A stretch of DNA of 30,241 nt from JAYZVT01 sp050248375 (GTDB lineage: Bacteria > Pseudomonadota > Alphaproteobacteria > Rhizobiales > Methyloligellaceae). The stretch lies in contig JBFWSL010000010.1 of assembly GCA_050248375.1 (NCBI GenBank), positions 1 to 30,241 of the forward strand, written 5' to 3'. The notes under the pieces are model-generated. The model was not told the origin of the DNA, made no database searches, and saw only the letters and a list, made by a program, of their open reading frames with translations. Made by a program: the position numbers and the translations under genes. Shown here one piece after another: positions 7,735-15,809 of the stretch (positions within the stretch are counted from its first letter, which is position 1; each line of letters opens with the position of its first letter).

Positions 7735-10050
7735 ATGACTGCAGGATTCGGCATGGAGAAGCTTGGGCTGATAGCTCTCCGGGCTCCGCGCGCGACCCTT
7801 CTGGTCATTCTCCTGTCGATACCGCTGTTCGTCTACGGCATCTCCAAGATTCATTTCTCCAGCGACATCCGCGAGATCTTCCGGTCCAGCTCATCCGGCT
7901 TCGCGCTGCTGGAGGAGGCCAACAAGGAATATCCCGAGATCGAGCGCGACCTGCTGGTGGTCGTGGAAGGCGACAAGCTGTTCACGCCCGACGCTCTCTC
8001 CAAGATGCGCGACCTGCACCTCGAGCTCAGCTTCGGCGAGCAGGTGAAATACGTGCTGTCCATGTTCTCCGCCCGCGAGGCCCCCACCGCGGCCGGCGGC
8101 AGCGTGCCCGTGATCCCCGAGGACATCGCCTCCGCCGACCTGGAGGCCCTCGGCAAGGAACTGCGCAGACACCCCCTCGTGGACGGCAAGCTGCTCTCCG
8201 AGGACGGCAAGCTCGCCCTCTACGTGATCGCCTTCAAGAACGAGCGGGAGGACATAACGGCGCTGCGCCAGAATCTGGCCGACATCCGCCACACCATGGA
8301 CACCATTCTGGAAGGGACCGGCCTCACCTACACCTTCACCGGCGTCTCCGCGCTGCGGGTCGAGATCATCGGCTCCCTGATCCGCGACCAGAGCCGGTTC
8401 TCCCTCGCCGGCCTGCTGATCGGCCTCGCCATCTGCTGGATATTCTTCCGCCGCTTCCGCTTCGTTCTCATCGCCGGAGCCCCGGCGGCCATCGGCGCCC
8501 TGTGGCTTCTGGGCGGCATGGGCCTCGCCGGCCAGGACGTGACCGTGCTCACCAACGTCATCCCCATGCTGGTGATGGTGCTGGTCTATGCCGACGCCCT
8601 GCACATGCTGTTCGGGATCAGGCGCAACCTGCTCGCCCGCATGAAGCTGGAGAAGGCCATCGAGCAGGCCGTGCACGAGATCGGCCCGGCATGCGTGCTG
8701 ACCTCGGTGACCACGACGCTGGCCCTGCTGTCGCTGACCTTGGTGCGCCATTCCTTCATTGTCGATTTCGGCCTCACCGCCGCCTTCGGCACCGCGCTCG
8801 CCTATGTGGCGACCATGACCCTGATCCCCGCGCTGTGCGCCATATTCCTGAAGGGCCTGACGCGCGAGCAGATCGGCACGCGCGAGAACCACGGACCCAG
8901 CAAGCTGCTCGGCAACATATCCGACGGCGCCGCCGACCTGGTGTCCAGACAGGCTCCCGCGATCGCCGCCATCGGCGTGATCGTGAGCTGCGTGGCCATA
9001 TTCCTCTATGCCTCCAACGAGCCTCACTACCGCTATCTGGAGAATTTGCCCGAGGACAACGCCGCCTTCACCTCCATCAAGCATATCGACAAGAAGCTGG
9101 CCGGCGCGAACACCCTGGAGGTGCTGATCCGCTTCCCCAAGGGCCAGCAGGTGGAGGATGCCAGGTCGCTCGCCCTGGTCGGACAGGTGCATGACACGCT
9201 GGAACTGGAGCCCTGGCTGCGCGCCATCTCCTCGCTGCGCAGCGTGCAGGGCTGGCTGGCTCAGGGCGGCTACTCCCAGGAGCAGATGTTCGAGTTCCTG
9301 CACAAGGCGAAGTCGCAGCTCGCCACCCGCTTCTACTCCGACGAGTACAATTCCGCCCTGGTGACCGGCAACTTCGTCGACCTAGACGCCTCCGAGCTGG
9401 TGCCGCTGATCGACCAGCTCGAGCGGAAGCTGGAGGTCCTGCGCGAGGCCAACCCCGGCGTCGACATGCACGTGACCGGCATCGTGCCGCTCTCCGCCCA
9501 GGCCAGCTACGAGATGATCTACCAGCTCAACCTGAGCCTGCTGACCGCCATTGCCTCGATCATCGTGCTGATCGCGCTGGCCATGCGCTCATGGCGCGCG
9601 GGCCTAGTGAGCATTCTGCCCAACATCCTGCCCATAGCCGTGGCCGGTTCGTGGCTCTATCTGTCCGGACGCGGCCTGCAGTTCACCAGCGTCGTCGGGT
9701 TCACCATAGGCTTCGGCATCGCCGTCGATTCCACCATCCACGTGCTCAACGCCATCCGCGTCGAACGCGCCAGGACGAAGTCCTCCAGCGCCGTGCTGGA
9801 AAAGGCCATCCACAATGTCGGCCCCGCGCTCATCGTCTCGACGCTGGTTCTCGTCGCCGGCGTGTCGGCGACGATCATCTCCGAGCTGCCCATCGTGCAG
9901 CTTTACGGCAAGATCGTCGCCCTGGTCCTGTTCACCGGCCTGATCACCGCCATGCTGTTCCTGCCCTCCCTCGTGGCGCTGACCGGCACGGCGCTCAAGC
10001 GCTGGAGCGCCATGCGCGACGAACCCGACGGCTCGCCGCGCAAGGCGTAG
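7735..10050 (+). CDS. RND superfamily (MMPL-type) membrane transporter
   Basis: The 771-residue protein has the duplicated RND layout: one membrane helix near the N-terminus (about 18-40), a large periplasmic domain (about 40-220), five helices (about 225-385), one helix near 412-430, a second periplasmic domain to about 600, and five more helices to the end. Charged residues sit in the relay helices: Asp287 in YADALH and Asp665 in AVDSTIH. Such proteins use the proton gradient to move hydrophobic molecules, often lipids; the single-component form without adaptor genes nearby fits the MMPL/HpnN-like group better than drug pumps. Substrate cannot be read from the sequence. I chose ATG 7735 (GAGAG about 9 bases upstream); ATG 7675 is possible. 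It ends 16 bases before the convergent caspase gene. Confidence 0.5.
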   Translation: MTAGFGMEKLGLIALRAPRATLLVILLSIPLFVYGISKIHFSSDIREIFRSSSSGFALLEEANKEYPEIERDLLVVVEGDKLFTPDALSKMRDLHLELSFGEQVKYVLSMFSAREAPTAAGGSVPVIPEDIASADLEALGKELRRHPLVDGKLLSEDGKLALYVIAFKNEREDITALRQNLADIRHTMDTILEGTGLTYTFTGVSALRVEIIGSLIRDQSRFSLAGLLIGLAICWIFFRRFRFVLIAGAPAAIGALWLLGGMGLAGQDVTVLTNVIPMLVMVLVYADALHMLFGIRRNLLARMKLEKAIEQAVHEIGPACVLTSVTTTLALLSLTLVRHSFIVDFGLTAAFGTALAYVATMTLIPALCAIFLKGLTREQIGTRENHGPSKLLGNISDGAADLVSRQAPAIAAIGVIVSCVAIFLYASNEPHYRYLENLPEDNAAFTSIKHIDKKLAGANTLEVLIRFPKGQQVEDARSLALVGQVHDTLELEPWLRAISSLRSVQGWLAQGGYSQEQMFEFLHKAKSQLATRFYSDEYNSALVTGNFVDLDASELVPLIDQLERKLEVLREANPGVDMHVTGIVPLSAQASYEMIYQLNLSLLTAIASIIVLIALAMRSWRAGLVSILPNILPIAVAGSWLYLSGRGLQFTSVVGFTIGFGIAVDSTIHVLNAIRVERARTKSSSAVLEKAIHNVGPALIVSTLVLVAGVSATIISELPIVQLYGKIVALVLFTGLITAMLFLPSLVALTGTALKRWSAMRDEPDGSPRKA

Positions 10051-10066
10051 CTCTCTTTGCTTGGAG

Positions 10067-11929
10067 CTACCTCCGGCAGCCGCCGAGCACCGCAAAATTT
10101 CCGGCTGGATTGCCGCTAAGAGTCGCCTCGGAGCATTCGGGCAGCTTCTTCTCCCGCGACGCCGGAGGCGCTGCCGGAGCCGGTGTCCGGGCTGACGTTT
10201 CCCTGTCGCGGACCTGCGAGCAGAAGATCGAGAAACTCGCGCCCCTGGCATCGAGCGAGGCGCAGGCATCTTCCTTCGTCCGGCCCGCCGGGCTCTCATC
10301 GGGTTTCCTGGGTACGGCCGGAGCCGGCGTCCGTGCCGCCACGGCCACGCACCTGCCGCTTCTGTCGAGCGCCTGCCCTGCGCCGCAGGTCCTGGGCACG
10401 CACCGGTCGCCCTGAAGGACCTCCAGCGGACCACAGGCCAGTGGACAGATACGGCCCTGCGTGCGCGCCTTGAGCGCATCGATCAGCTCTTGCGACGGCT
10501 CCAGCACGGACAGCTTGACCTTGGCGTGCTCGGCGAAATTCTCAAGCGCCTTGCGGCCCTTGGGACCCCATTTCCCGTCCACGTCGCCGGGATCGCAACC
10601 GACCCGCTTGAGCTGCGTCTGCAACGCCACGGCCAGCTCGCGCGGATCGGCGAGGTCCGGCCGTACGCCCGCGGAAGCCTGCGGATCGATCGCCGCGACC
10701 TGCGTACGCGCGTCCTCTCCTCCGGCCTTCGTCGTCTCCTCGGCCAGCGCCTTGGCACGGGCTTCCGCCTCAGCCCTCAACCGCATCTCGTAGGCCGCCA
10801 GCCGCTTCTCCAGCGCTTCCTTCTCCTTCGCCAGCCGCTCGGCCTCCGCGATCTGCCTTAGGCGCTCTTCTTCCGATTTCTTCTTCGCCGCCTCGATCTC
10901 GGCCGCGCGCAGCGCCTCCTGCTTCTTGCGCTCCGCGTCCATGGCGCTCGCTTTCTGCGAGCGTGCCGCGTCCTCCCGCGAGAACTTGCCAATCTGGAGC
11001 TCCGCCAGCGGCGCGAAGGCGCCCTGCGGGAAGCGCTCCAGATAGACCTCATAGGCTTCCTTGGTGCCCTGCTCCTTGGCCGACTGCCAGAAGGCCAGTT
11101 CGATGGCCCGGTCGTCCACCAGCGGCGCGGCGCGCGCGGCAGGCGTCTCCTCGGCCGCCTTCGCCTTGAAGTAGAAGTTGCTGGTCAGCGAGGAGTTGTC
11201 CCACGGGACCTGGGTTCCCTTGGTGGCTTCGATCACTTCCTGCCGCACCCGCCGCATGACGAGCTGCACGTCCATGCCCGGCGTCTCGATATGCTTCAGC
11301 AGGCCCGTGGTGAACGGGCTGTTGGCCCCGTCCCCGTCATAGGCGACGTTGCCCGGCTGCGTGGCGAAGGCGATCAGCGTGCCAACCCCTGTCTCCACCC
11401 GGGCAAGGCCCCGGCCGATGGAGGCCGAGCGCGTGCCCATGGACCGCGCCAGGTTGCGCGCCAGCGGGTTGTCCCGGCAGGCGTCCAGCAGCACGATGTT
11501 GGTCTTGGCCGCGCCTTCCATATGCGTCAGGATCGACTCGACCCGGATCGCCTCGTATTCGAGATCGACTTCGCTTCTGAGCTGGGCGTCCACCGGCGCC
11601 AGGTAGTTCTTCCCGTTCACCTGCAGCCCGTGGCCCGCGTAGAACAGCAGCGCCACCTCCGCCCCCTGCAGCTTGTGCGCGTAGTCCCGCACCGAGCGCC
11701 GCATGGCCGCATAGGTCAGGTCCGTGCCCCTCACCACCTCGAAGCCCAGGCCCTCCAGCACCCCGGCCAGCGCCTCGGCGTCGTTCTTCGGATTCTTCAG
11801 GGGAGCCGCGTGGCTGTAGGCGGCATTGCCGATCACCAGCGCCACGCGCTTTTCGGCAGAGGCGGGAACCGCTCCCCAGAAAATGAACGCAAGCAAAGCT
11901 GCAATCAAACCGCGCACAGGTCCCAGCAT
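10067..11929 (-). CDS. Secreted caspase-fold (peptidase C14) protein with peptidoglycan-binding-like domain, copy 1
   Basis: This 620-residue protein has a signal peptide (MLGPVRGLIAALLAFIFWG, cleavage after ASA at about residue 25), so it acts outside the cytoplasm. A caspase domain follows: EKRVALVIGNAAY, the catalytic His100 in FYAGHGLQ and the catalytic Cys151 in LLDACRDNP, ending with QVPWDNSSLTSNFYF. Both dyad residues are present, so it should be an active cysteine peptidase. A module containing AFWQSAKEQGTKEAYEVYL (about 282-325) is common in such proteins. A charged, glutamate- and lysine-rich coiled coil spans about 330-410. Next is a peptidoglycan-binding-like fold (RVGCDPGDVDGKWGPKG, about 445-485) and a cysteine-rich segment (CPLACGPLEVLQGDRC). 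GGGGAGAG precedes the ATG. It is a paralogue of the gene at 12162-13715 but has an added coiled coil. Target unknown. Confidence 0.5.
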   Translation of the reverse strand: MLGPVRGLIAALLAFIFWGAVPASAEKRVALVIGNAAYSHAAPLKNPKNDAEALAGVLEGLGFEVVRGTDLTYAAMRRSVRDYAHKLQGAEVALLFYAGHGLQVNGKNYLAPVDAQLRSEVDLEYEAIRVESILTHMEGAAKTNIVLLDACRDNPLARNLARSMGTRSASIGRGLARVETGVGTLIAFATQPGNVAYDGDGANSPFTTGLLKHIETPGMDVQLVMRRVRQEVIEATKGTQVPWDNSSLTSNFYFKAKAAEETPAARAAPLVDDRAIELAFWQSAKEQGTKEAYEVYLERFPQGAFAPLAELQIGKFSREDAARSQKASAMDAERKKQEALRAAEIEAAKKKSEEERLRQIAEAERLAKEKEALEKRLAAYEMRLRAEAEARAKALAEETTKAGGEDARTQVAAIDPQASAGVRPDLADPRELAVALQTQLKRVGCDPGDVDGKWGPKGRKALENFAEHAKVKLSVLEPSQELIDALKARTQGRICPLACGPLEVLQGDRCVPRTCGAGQALDRSGRCVAVAARTPAPAVPRKPDESPAGRTKEDACASLDARGASFSIFCSQVRDRETSARTPAPAAPPASREKKLPECSEATLSGNPAGNFAVLGGCRR

Positions 11930-11974
11930 GTCGCTCTCCCCAGCAAATGCCCGGCGGTATCAGGCCCAAGCAAA

Positions 11975-12025
11975 ATCTTAGTCCAATGTCATTTCTGCCT
12001 CAAAGAAAATGAACCGGCGATGAAC
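11975..12025 (-). promoter_or_regulatory. Predicted promoter and tandem operator of caspase gene copy 1
   Basis: On the minus strand a -35 box TTGAGG (12003-11998) is followed after 17 bases by a -10 box TAAGAT (11980-11975), 45 bases before the ATG. Five bases upstream of the -35 box lie two GTTCAT direct repeats (12025-12020 and 12014-12009), one helical turn (11 bp) apart. Tandem repeats with this period and position are typical sites for OmpR/PhoB-family activators. The same layout stands before copy 2. Confidence 0.5.
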
Positions 12026-12131
12026 CGGCTTCTTGTCGGGCCATGCGCGGCAAGATCGTCTTCAACGGAGCCTCGAACGAGGCCCGAGGACTCCGGAAAT
12101 GCTTGCACGGAGGCAGCGGCGGCTTGGCGCC

Positions 12132-12152
12132 GGCGGGGCCCGTGACCCCGCC
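12132..12152 (-). terminator. Hairpin after caspase gene copy 2, possible weak terminator
   Basis: GGCGGGG (12132-12138) pairs with CCCCGCC (12146-12152) around a 7-base loop, 10 bases after the stop codon of the gene at 12162-13715. No U-run follows on the minus strand, so it may stabilise the mRNA end rather than terminate. The rest of the 11930-12161 gap holds the copy 1 promoter and nothing else I can name. Confidence 0.5.
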
Positions 12153-12161
12153 TGCCAGCGC

Positions 12162-13715
12162 CTATTGAGTGCCGCAACTGAACCCGTCGCCCGCTGAGCC
12201 GCCGGTGCCGCGGATAATGCAGGAGCTGCCGCCGGAAGGACGGCTGGGAGCCGCCCTGGGGGCGGCGGGCGGACGGGGGGCCTGCACCCGCGGCGCCGGA
12301 CGCGGCTGCACCTTGATGCAGGCGCCGGTGCCAGTGAGCGTCAGTCCCGCGCCGCAGGTCTTCGGCACGCACTTGTCGCCTTCGAGAACCTGCAACGCTG
12401 AACAGGTGAGCGGGCACACCCGGTCGGTCTTGCCCTTCACCATGTCGATGATGACCTGGGTCGGCTCCAGCGCGGAAAGCTGGATCTTGGCGTGCTCGCC
12501 GAACTCTTTCAGAGCGCCCGTGGCCTGCGGCCCCCACACGCCGTCAATCGCCCCCGGATCGCAGCCGACGCGCTTCAGCTCTTCCTGCAGCGCGGTCGCC
12601 AGCGCGCGCGGATCGGCCGCCACCGGCTCGGAAGCCGGCGGTGTCGCCGCCGGCTCCACCGAGACCACCCGCGTGTTGCCCAGATTGGCGACCTTCTTGT
12701 CGGCGTCGTCGCTCGTCTTGACGGCGTCGCCGCCCTTGTCCTTCTCGAGCGACTTGATCTGCAACTCCGCCAGAGGCGCGAATGCCCCTTCCGGGAACCT
12801 CTGCAGGTAGACCTTGAAGGCCTCGACGGTGCCCTGCTTGCTGGCGGACTGCCAGAAGGCCAGCTCGATTGCGGTCGGATCCGCCTTGGGAACCAGTATG
12901 TTGGGCTGCGGGTCCGGCACCTTTGCCGCTGCGGGCTTCTCCGCCACCGACGTCTTGCAAACGAACGGCTTCGTCAGCGAGGAGTTATCCCACGGCACCT
13001 GGGTGCCGCCGGTCTGGTCGATAACGTCCTGACGCACGAGCCGCATCACCAGCGCGACATCGAGGCCGGGAGTGGGAATGTGTTTCAGCAGCCCGGTCGT
13101 GAAGGGGCTGTTGTCGCCCTCTCCGTCATAGGCGACGTTCCCCGGCTGGGTCGCGAAGGCGACCAGCGTGCCGATGCCGGATTCGACGCGGGCCAGACCC
13201 TTGCCGATGGCGTTGGAGCGCGCGCCCATGTCGCGGGCCAGGTTGCGCGCCAGCGGGTTGTCGCGGCAGGCATCGAGGAAAACGAGGTTGGTCTTCGCGC
13301 CTGTCTCCATATGCTGCAGGATCGTGTCCAGCCGCATCGCCTCGAACTCCAGGTCGAGTTCGCGCTTGAGGTCCGCGTTGACGGGCACCAGGTAATTGCG
13401 GCCGTTCACCTGCAGGCCGTGGCCGGCATAGAACAGCATGGCCACGTCGGCGTTTTCCAGCTTGTAGACGAATTCCCGCAGCGCGGAGCGCATGCCCTCG
13501 TAGCTGAGGTCGGTGCCCTTAACCACGTCGAAACCGACGGTCTTGAGCAGTGCCGTGAGCGCTTCCGCGTCATGCTTGGGATTCTTCAGCTCGGAAGCGT
13601 TCTTGTAGGCCGAATTGCCGATCACCAGCGCCACGCGCTTCTCGGCGAGCGCGGGCAGCGACAGCATCGCAAGCAGCACGGCTGAGAACAGAAACCGACA
13701 GGCATTCGCAAGCAT
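12162..13715 (-). CDS. Secreted caspase-fold (peptidase C14) protein with peptidoglycan-binding-like domain, copy 2
   Basis: The 517-residue product is a close paralogue of the neighbouring caspase-fold protein. It has a signal peptide (MLANACRFLFSAVLLAMLSL, cleavage after ALA at about residue 24). The caspase domain shows EKRVALVIGNSAY, His99 in FYAGHGLQVNGRNYL and Cys150 in LDACRDNPLARNLAR, ending QVPWDNSSLTKPF. The AFWQSASKQGTVEAFKVYL module follows at about 285-325, with only a short linker where copy 1 has a coiled coil. The peptidoglycan-binding-like segment RVGCDPGAIDGVWGP is at about 385-420, then CPLTCSALQVLEGDKC and a proline- and arginine-rich tail ending in SCGTQ. I chose ATG 13715 (GGGAGG five bases upstream); a TTG just before it is the alternative. 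Tandem duplication with divergence of the linker is the simplest history. Substrate unknown. Confidence 0.5.
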   Translation of the reverse strand: MLANACRFLFSAVLLAMLSLPALAEKRVALVIGNSAYKNASELKNPKHDAEALTALLKTVGFDVVKGTDLSYEGMRSALREFVYKLENADVAMLFYAGHGLQVNGRNYLVPVNADLKRELDLEFEAMRLDTILQHMETGAKTNLVFLDACRDNPLARNLARDMGARSNAIGKGLARVESGIGTLVAFATQPGNVAYDGEGDNSPFTTGLLKHIPTPGLDVALVMRLVRQDVIDQTGGTQVPWDNSSLTKPFVCKTSVAEKPAAAKVPDPQPNILVPKADPTAIELAFWQSASKQGTVEAFKVYLQRFPEGAFAPLAELQIKSLEKDKGGDAVKTSDDADKKVANLGNTRVVSVEPAATPPASEPVAADPRALATALQEELKRVGCDPGAIDGVWGPQATGALKEFGEHAKIQLSALEPTQVIIDMVKGKTDRVCPLTCSALQVLEGDKCVPKTCGAGLTLTGTGACIKVQPRPAPRVQAPRPPAAPRAAPSRPSGGSSCIIRGTGGSAGDGFSCGTQ

Positions 13716-13759
13716 CAAAACCTCCCGAGTCCGGCGCGGGGTGGAGAAAGCGTCACCAA

Positions 13760-13810
13760 AACCTAACGTTGCGGTAAAACTGTCTCAAGCCAAATGAACG
13801 TGCAATGAAC
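13760..13810 (-). promoter_or_regulatory. Predicted promoter and tandem operator of caspase gene copy 2
   Basis: The -35 box TTGAGA (13788-13783), a 17-base spacer and the -10 box TAGGTT (13765-13760) lie 44 bases before the ATG. Two GTTCAT repeats (13810-13805 and 13799-13794), again 11 bp apart, lie five bases upstream of the -35 box. The match with copy 1 includes the spacing of every element, while the spacer sequence has drifted, which points to selection on the promoter. Confidence 0.5.
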
Positions 13811-13970
13811 GGCTTTGCAAGGTGTGGAAAGACGGCCCCGTGGGGCCGGGACACGCTGAAGGGCGGCACCGGCGCCTGCGGGACAACAAGGAGACCAGCC
13901 TCAAACGGCATCAGAGGCTGGAGCCGGCGGATAAAGAGTCCCGCATGATCGCTGCATCTGGAAATCAAAA

Positions 13971-14045
<75 letters not shown>

Positions 14046-14140
14046 TGTCGTGAAGGCCGGGCCAAGGTCCGGCGGGACTTTCCCTTATCGGAAACAGGCA
14101 GGAGTGGCAAGCGCCCGGGCCCGCGGGGCCAGGACTGGCG

Positions 14141-14530
14141 TCAGGCCGCCAGCAGGCGCTCGACTTCGTTGACCAGTTCGCGCAGATGGAAGGGCTTGGA
14201 CAGCACCTTGGCCTCCTTGGGCGCCCGGTTGTCCGGGTTCAGCGCCACGGCGGCGAAGCCGGTGATGAACATGATCTTCAGGTCGGGATCCAGCTCGGCG
14301 GCGCGGCGCGCCAGCTCGATGCCGTCCATTTCCGGCATGACGATATCCGTCAGCAGCAGCGTGAAGGGCTCTTCCTTCAGGCGCTCGTAGGCCTCGATGC
14401 CATTGCCGAAGGACACAACGTCGTACCCTGCGTTTTCGAGCGCCTTGACCAGAAACTTGCGCATGTCCGCGTCGTCTTCGGCGAGCAGAATCCTATTCAC
14501 CTGACTGTCTTGTCCCTCGTTGACGATCAT
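14141..14530 (-). CDS. cpdR: Single-domain response regulator CpdR
   Basis: This 129-residue protein is a stand-alone receiver domain that closely matches CpdR. In Caulobacter and rhizobia, unphosphorylated CpdR primes the ClpXP protease for cell-cycle substrates, and phosphorelay through CckA-ChpT inactivates it. The acidic pocket is in RILLAEDDADMR, the phosphorylated aspartate is Asp62 (LLLTDIVMPEMDG), and the conserved lysine is in VLSKPFHLREL. The phrase KIMFITGFAAVALNPD and the terminal di-alanine are CpdR hallmarks. There is no output domain. ATG 14530 has a strong AGGGGG site six bases upstream and adds ten residues to the usual N-terminus; a GTG at 14500 would give the standard length but has a poorly spaced site. 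The neighbours, tRNA-Val and the divergent formylglutamate amidohydrolase, are ones I recall beside cpdR in rhizobia. Confidence 0.5.
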   Translation of the reverse strand: MIVNEGQDSQVNRILLAEDDADMRKFLVKALENAGYDVVSFGNGIEAYERLKEEPFTLLLTDIVMPEMDGIELARRAAELDPDLKIMFITGFAAVALNPDNRAPKEAKVLSKPFHLRELVNEVERLLAA

Positions 14531-14748
14531 TATTGTCCCCCTACTCAACCCCGATTAGAGGGCAATATCGTGGGAAAATCGTAAACGCCGCAAGTCTCGA
14601 TTCACATCACAGTTACCGCCCGGAAACGGTCGGATTCCCCTGTCGAGAATGCTGGACAGCCCCTCCCCGGCTTGGCAGAGTTTGGCCCTTGCGGGCGGGG
14701 GGCCACGTGATCAGGGAACTCTTCTCTAGGGCTGGATTCAGGCGGCAG

Positions 14749-15651
14749 ATGAACGCAGACGACCACACGCGCCCGGAGGACGAGCTGTCCCCCGCCTATC
14801 TCATCGAGCGGCCGGAGACGCCCTCCGTTCCCTTTATCTTCAATTCTCCCCACAGCGGCCGGGTTTACCCCCGGTCTTTCCTGTCCTCCTCGCGCCTGGA
14901 CGCAATGACCCTGCGCAAATCCGAGGACTGCTTCGTGGAGGAGCTGTTTTCCATCGTGGTCGGACGCGGCGCGCCGCTGATGCATGCGCGCTTTCCCCGC
15001 GCCTACCTCGACGTCAACCGGGAGCCCTACGAACTCGACCCGGCGCTGATTTCCGGCGCCCTGCCGGGCTACGCCAACACCCGCTCCGTGCGCGTGGTCG
15101 GCGGCCTCGGCACCATCGCCCGCATCGTCACCGAGACCGACGAGATCTACCGCGAGCCCATTCCCGTCGGCGCCGCGCTGGCGCGCATCAACAGTCTCTA
15201 CAAGCCCTACCACGACGCGTTGGGCGCGCTGATCGGCGACTGCCACATGCGATTCGGCGTGGCCATGCTGGTGGACTGCCACTCCATGCCGTCCAACTCG
15301 GTGGCCGAGCCGGGGGCAAACCGCCCCGACATCGTGCTGGGCGACCGCTTCTCCACCTCCTGCGATCCCGAGCTGACCAGCTTCGCGGCCCACAAGCTGC
15401 GGGACCTGGGTTACGCGGTGGCGCTCAACAAGCCCTATGCGGGCGGCTTCATCACCGAGCACTACGGCCGCCCCTCCCAGGGCCTGCACGCCCTTCAGCT
15501 CGAGGTGAACCGCTCGCTCTACATGAACGAGACCAACTTCACCAAGACCGGGGGTTTCGCCACCTTGCAGGCGGACCTCGAATGCTTCGTGGAGGCCCTG
15601 TTCGGAATTGCCCCTCAAATGTTCAAGGTCCCGAGAGCGGCTGCGGAATAG
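14749..15651 (+). CDS. N-formylglutamate amidohydrolase family protein
   Basis: The 300-residue product belongs to the N-formylglutamate amidohydrolase family (HutG-like), zinc-dependent cytoplasmic enzymes that release formate from N-formyl-L-glutamate, a late step of histidine breakdown in some bacteria. Diagnostic segments are FIFNSPHSGRVYP with the first metal-binding histidine, RAYLDVNREPYELDP, the long helix NSLYKPYHDALGALI, VDCHSMPS with a further metal ligand, and YAGGFITEHYGRP followed by LQLEVNRSLYM. No other hut genes are nearby, so a role outside histidine use is possible. I chose ATG 14749, preceded by AGGCGG; a GTG at 14707 is an alternative. The 218 bases between it and cpdR are divergent promoter space without a clear motif. 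Confidence 0.5.
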   Translation: MNADDHTRPEDELSPAYLIERPETPSVPFIFNSPHSGRVYPRSFLSSSRLDAMTLRKSEDCFVEELFSIVVGRGAPLMHARFPRAYLDVNREPYELDPALISGALPGYANTRSVRVVGGLGTIARIVTETDEIYREPIPVGAALARINSLYKPYHDALGALIGDCHMRFGVAMLVDCHSMPSNSVAEPGANRPDIVLGDRFSTSCDPELTSFAAHKLRDLGYAVALNKPYAGGFITEHYGRPSQGLHALQLEVNRSLYMNETNFTKTGGFATLQADLECFVEALFGIAPQMFKVPRAAAE

Positions 15652-15695
15652 GCAGAATCTCCCGCCGCCACGGCTCCAGCACAGCCGGCAGCGCG

Positions 15696-15729
15696 AAAAA
15701 AGAAGGGCCGTTCGGGTTGCGAACGGCCC
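15696..15729 (-). terminator. Intrinsic terminator of the small RNA
   Basis: On the minus strand GGGCCGTTCG and CGAACGGCCC form a perfect 10-bp stem with a 5-base loop (15729-15705). TTCTTTTTT follows (15704-15696). The plus-strand side has no T-run, so it faces the sRNA and not the formylglutamate hydrolase gene. Confidence 0.5.
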
Positions 15730-15775
15730 AAGTCTAGGGAGGAAACGCCCAAGGAGGGCAGCGGTAAAACGGCCT
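15696..15775 (-). ncRNA. mmgR: MmgR/suhB-type (alpha-r8) small regulatory RNA
   Basis: An orphan terminator on the minus strand led to this call, since no minus-strand gene reads into it. The RNA would be about 80 nt. It has a small hairpin GCCC/GGGC (15759-15756 with 15750-15747) whose loop shows CTCCTT, then the unpaired 10-mer TTTCCTCCCT (15745-15736), then a 10-bp terminator hairpin and U-run. From memory, that 10-mer, an unpaired anti-Shine-Dalgarno-like sequence before the terminator, is the invariant core of MmgR-type sRNAs (about 77 nt in Sinorhizobium meliloti). They correspond to the Rfam family named suhB for its usual neighbour, an inositol-monophosphatase gene, and such a gene lies next door at 15988. 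MmgR limits polyhydroxybutyrate storage in S. meliloti; here that role is inferred. Confidence 0.5.
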
Positions 15776-15781
15776 AAACCG

Positions 15782-15809
15782 TCCATACCGCATTGCAACA
15801 ATATGTCAT
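15782..15809 (-). promoter_or_regulatory. Predicted promoter of the small RNA
   Basis: On the minus strand ATGACA (15809-15804, five of six matches to TTGACA) is separated by 16 bases from TATGGA (15787-15782). Transcription would start near 15775, giving the expected 80-nt RNA ending at the U-run. Confidence 0.5.

Noticed and set aside
7891..9303. Minus-strand open frame opposite the RND transporter gene
   Set aside because: Antisense shadow of a clear membrane-protein gene; no membrane or domain features of its own.
10048..10069. TAGCTC/GAGCTA inverted repeat between the RND gene and caspase copy 1
   Set aside because: The arms are only 6 bp and include both stop codons; no GC-rich stem or T-run, so no terminator is claimed.
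13753..13968. Small minus-strand frame between the caspase gene and tRNA-Val
   Set aside because: It covers the caspase promoter and has no ribosome-binding site or recognisable motif.
15705..15729. Terminator of the formylglutamate amidohydrolase gene
   Set aside because: The U-run is only on the minus-strand side, so it belongs to the sRNA; on the plus strand it is at most an mRNA-end hairpin.
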